Shown here piece by piece: positions 63,936-64,000 of a stretch of 64,000 nt of DNA. A program made the position numbers and the translations under genes. Source of the stretch: an uncultured Phycisphaerales bacterium (GTDB lineage: Bacteria > Planctomycetota > Phycisphaerae > Phycisphaerales > SM1A02); contig CAJQQE010000015.1 of NCBI GenBank assembly GCA_905480395.1, positions 58,341-122,340 on the forward strand, read 5' to 3'. Positions within the stretch are counted from its first letter, which is position 1; every line of letters begins with the position of its first letter. The notes beneath the pieces are model-generated. The model was not told the origin of the DNA, ran no database searches, and saw only the letters and a program-made list of their open reading frames with translations.

Positions 63936-64000
63936 CTTTGGGCCGGTGGGGGGCTGCACGGCCTTCTTGGGTCGCCTCATCGACGCCCCGGTTGATCCAG

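Overview
The window looks like chromosomal DNA of a GC-rich, flagellated bacterium with an outer membrane, most likely a planctomycete of the Phycisphaerae/Phycisphaerales type. Three secreted proteins end in tandem dockerin-like EF-hands of the form D-x-N-x-D-G-x-V-N-x-A-D-L-G-x-x-L-x-A-W-G, a C-terminal tail common in that group. There are also two ASPIC/UnbV proteins, large extracellular c-type cytochromes, a C30-type carotenoid cluster, peptidoglycan genes, LPS-export genes and a P-ring gene. Coding density is high, many genes overlap by 1-4 bases, and I see no insertion sequence, prophage, CRISPR array, rRNA or tRNA.

Layout. 0-4.3 kb: the 3' part of an LptA/OstA-like gene, a secreted dockerin-tailed protein and tryptophan 2,3-dioxygenase. 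4.3-11.3 kb: two CrtI/CrtN/CrtP-type desaturases, an aldehyde dehydrogenase, an acyltransferase and a GT2 glycosyltransferase, which together resemble a staphyloxanthin-like C30 carotenoid pathway. 11.3-18.0 kb: a giant DUF2339 membrane protein, a PdeM-like phosphoesterase, an ABC exporter and RlmN. 18.2-31.6 kb: a ferredoxin, a membrane-anchored pentaheme cytochrome with a TPR tail overlapping an ASPIC/UnbV propeller protein, two dockerin-tailed secreted proteins (one a DUF1111 diheme protein), and a TPR lipoprotein / UnbV lipoprotein / small HTH-like protein operon. 31.6-40.4 kb: cardiolipin synthase, GreA, a membrane protein, and FtsQ-like, Ddl, MurB and MurC, with MurC divergent from an NtrC-type sigma-54 activator. 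40.5-50.5 kb: a large EF-hand secreted protein, a four-gene pseudopilin operon, the LptF/LptG pair and a parvulin-like lipoprotein. 50.6-53.3 kb: a zinc-ribbon protein and a GT-C family membrane glycosyltransferase. 53.3-64.0 kb: flgI, flgJ, flgN, flgK, flgL, fliW, csrA and two flagellin genes.

The most coherent unusual signal is in the last 5 kb. The leaders of csrA and of both flagellins carry sequences matching the CsrA target CANGGANG directly on their Shine-Dalgarno sequences. Each leader also has at least one upstream hairpin that presents GGA or AGGAT in its loop. The second flagellin has a leader of roughly 390 bases after the preceding terminator, with several such elements in series. 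With fliW and csrA immediately upstream, this reads as a complete FliW-CsrA-flagellin translational control circuit with CsrA autoregulation, in a phylum where to my knowledge it has not been worked out. A near-consensus -24/-12 promoter before flgI suggests sigma-54 control of the hook-filament operon.
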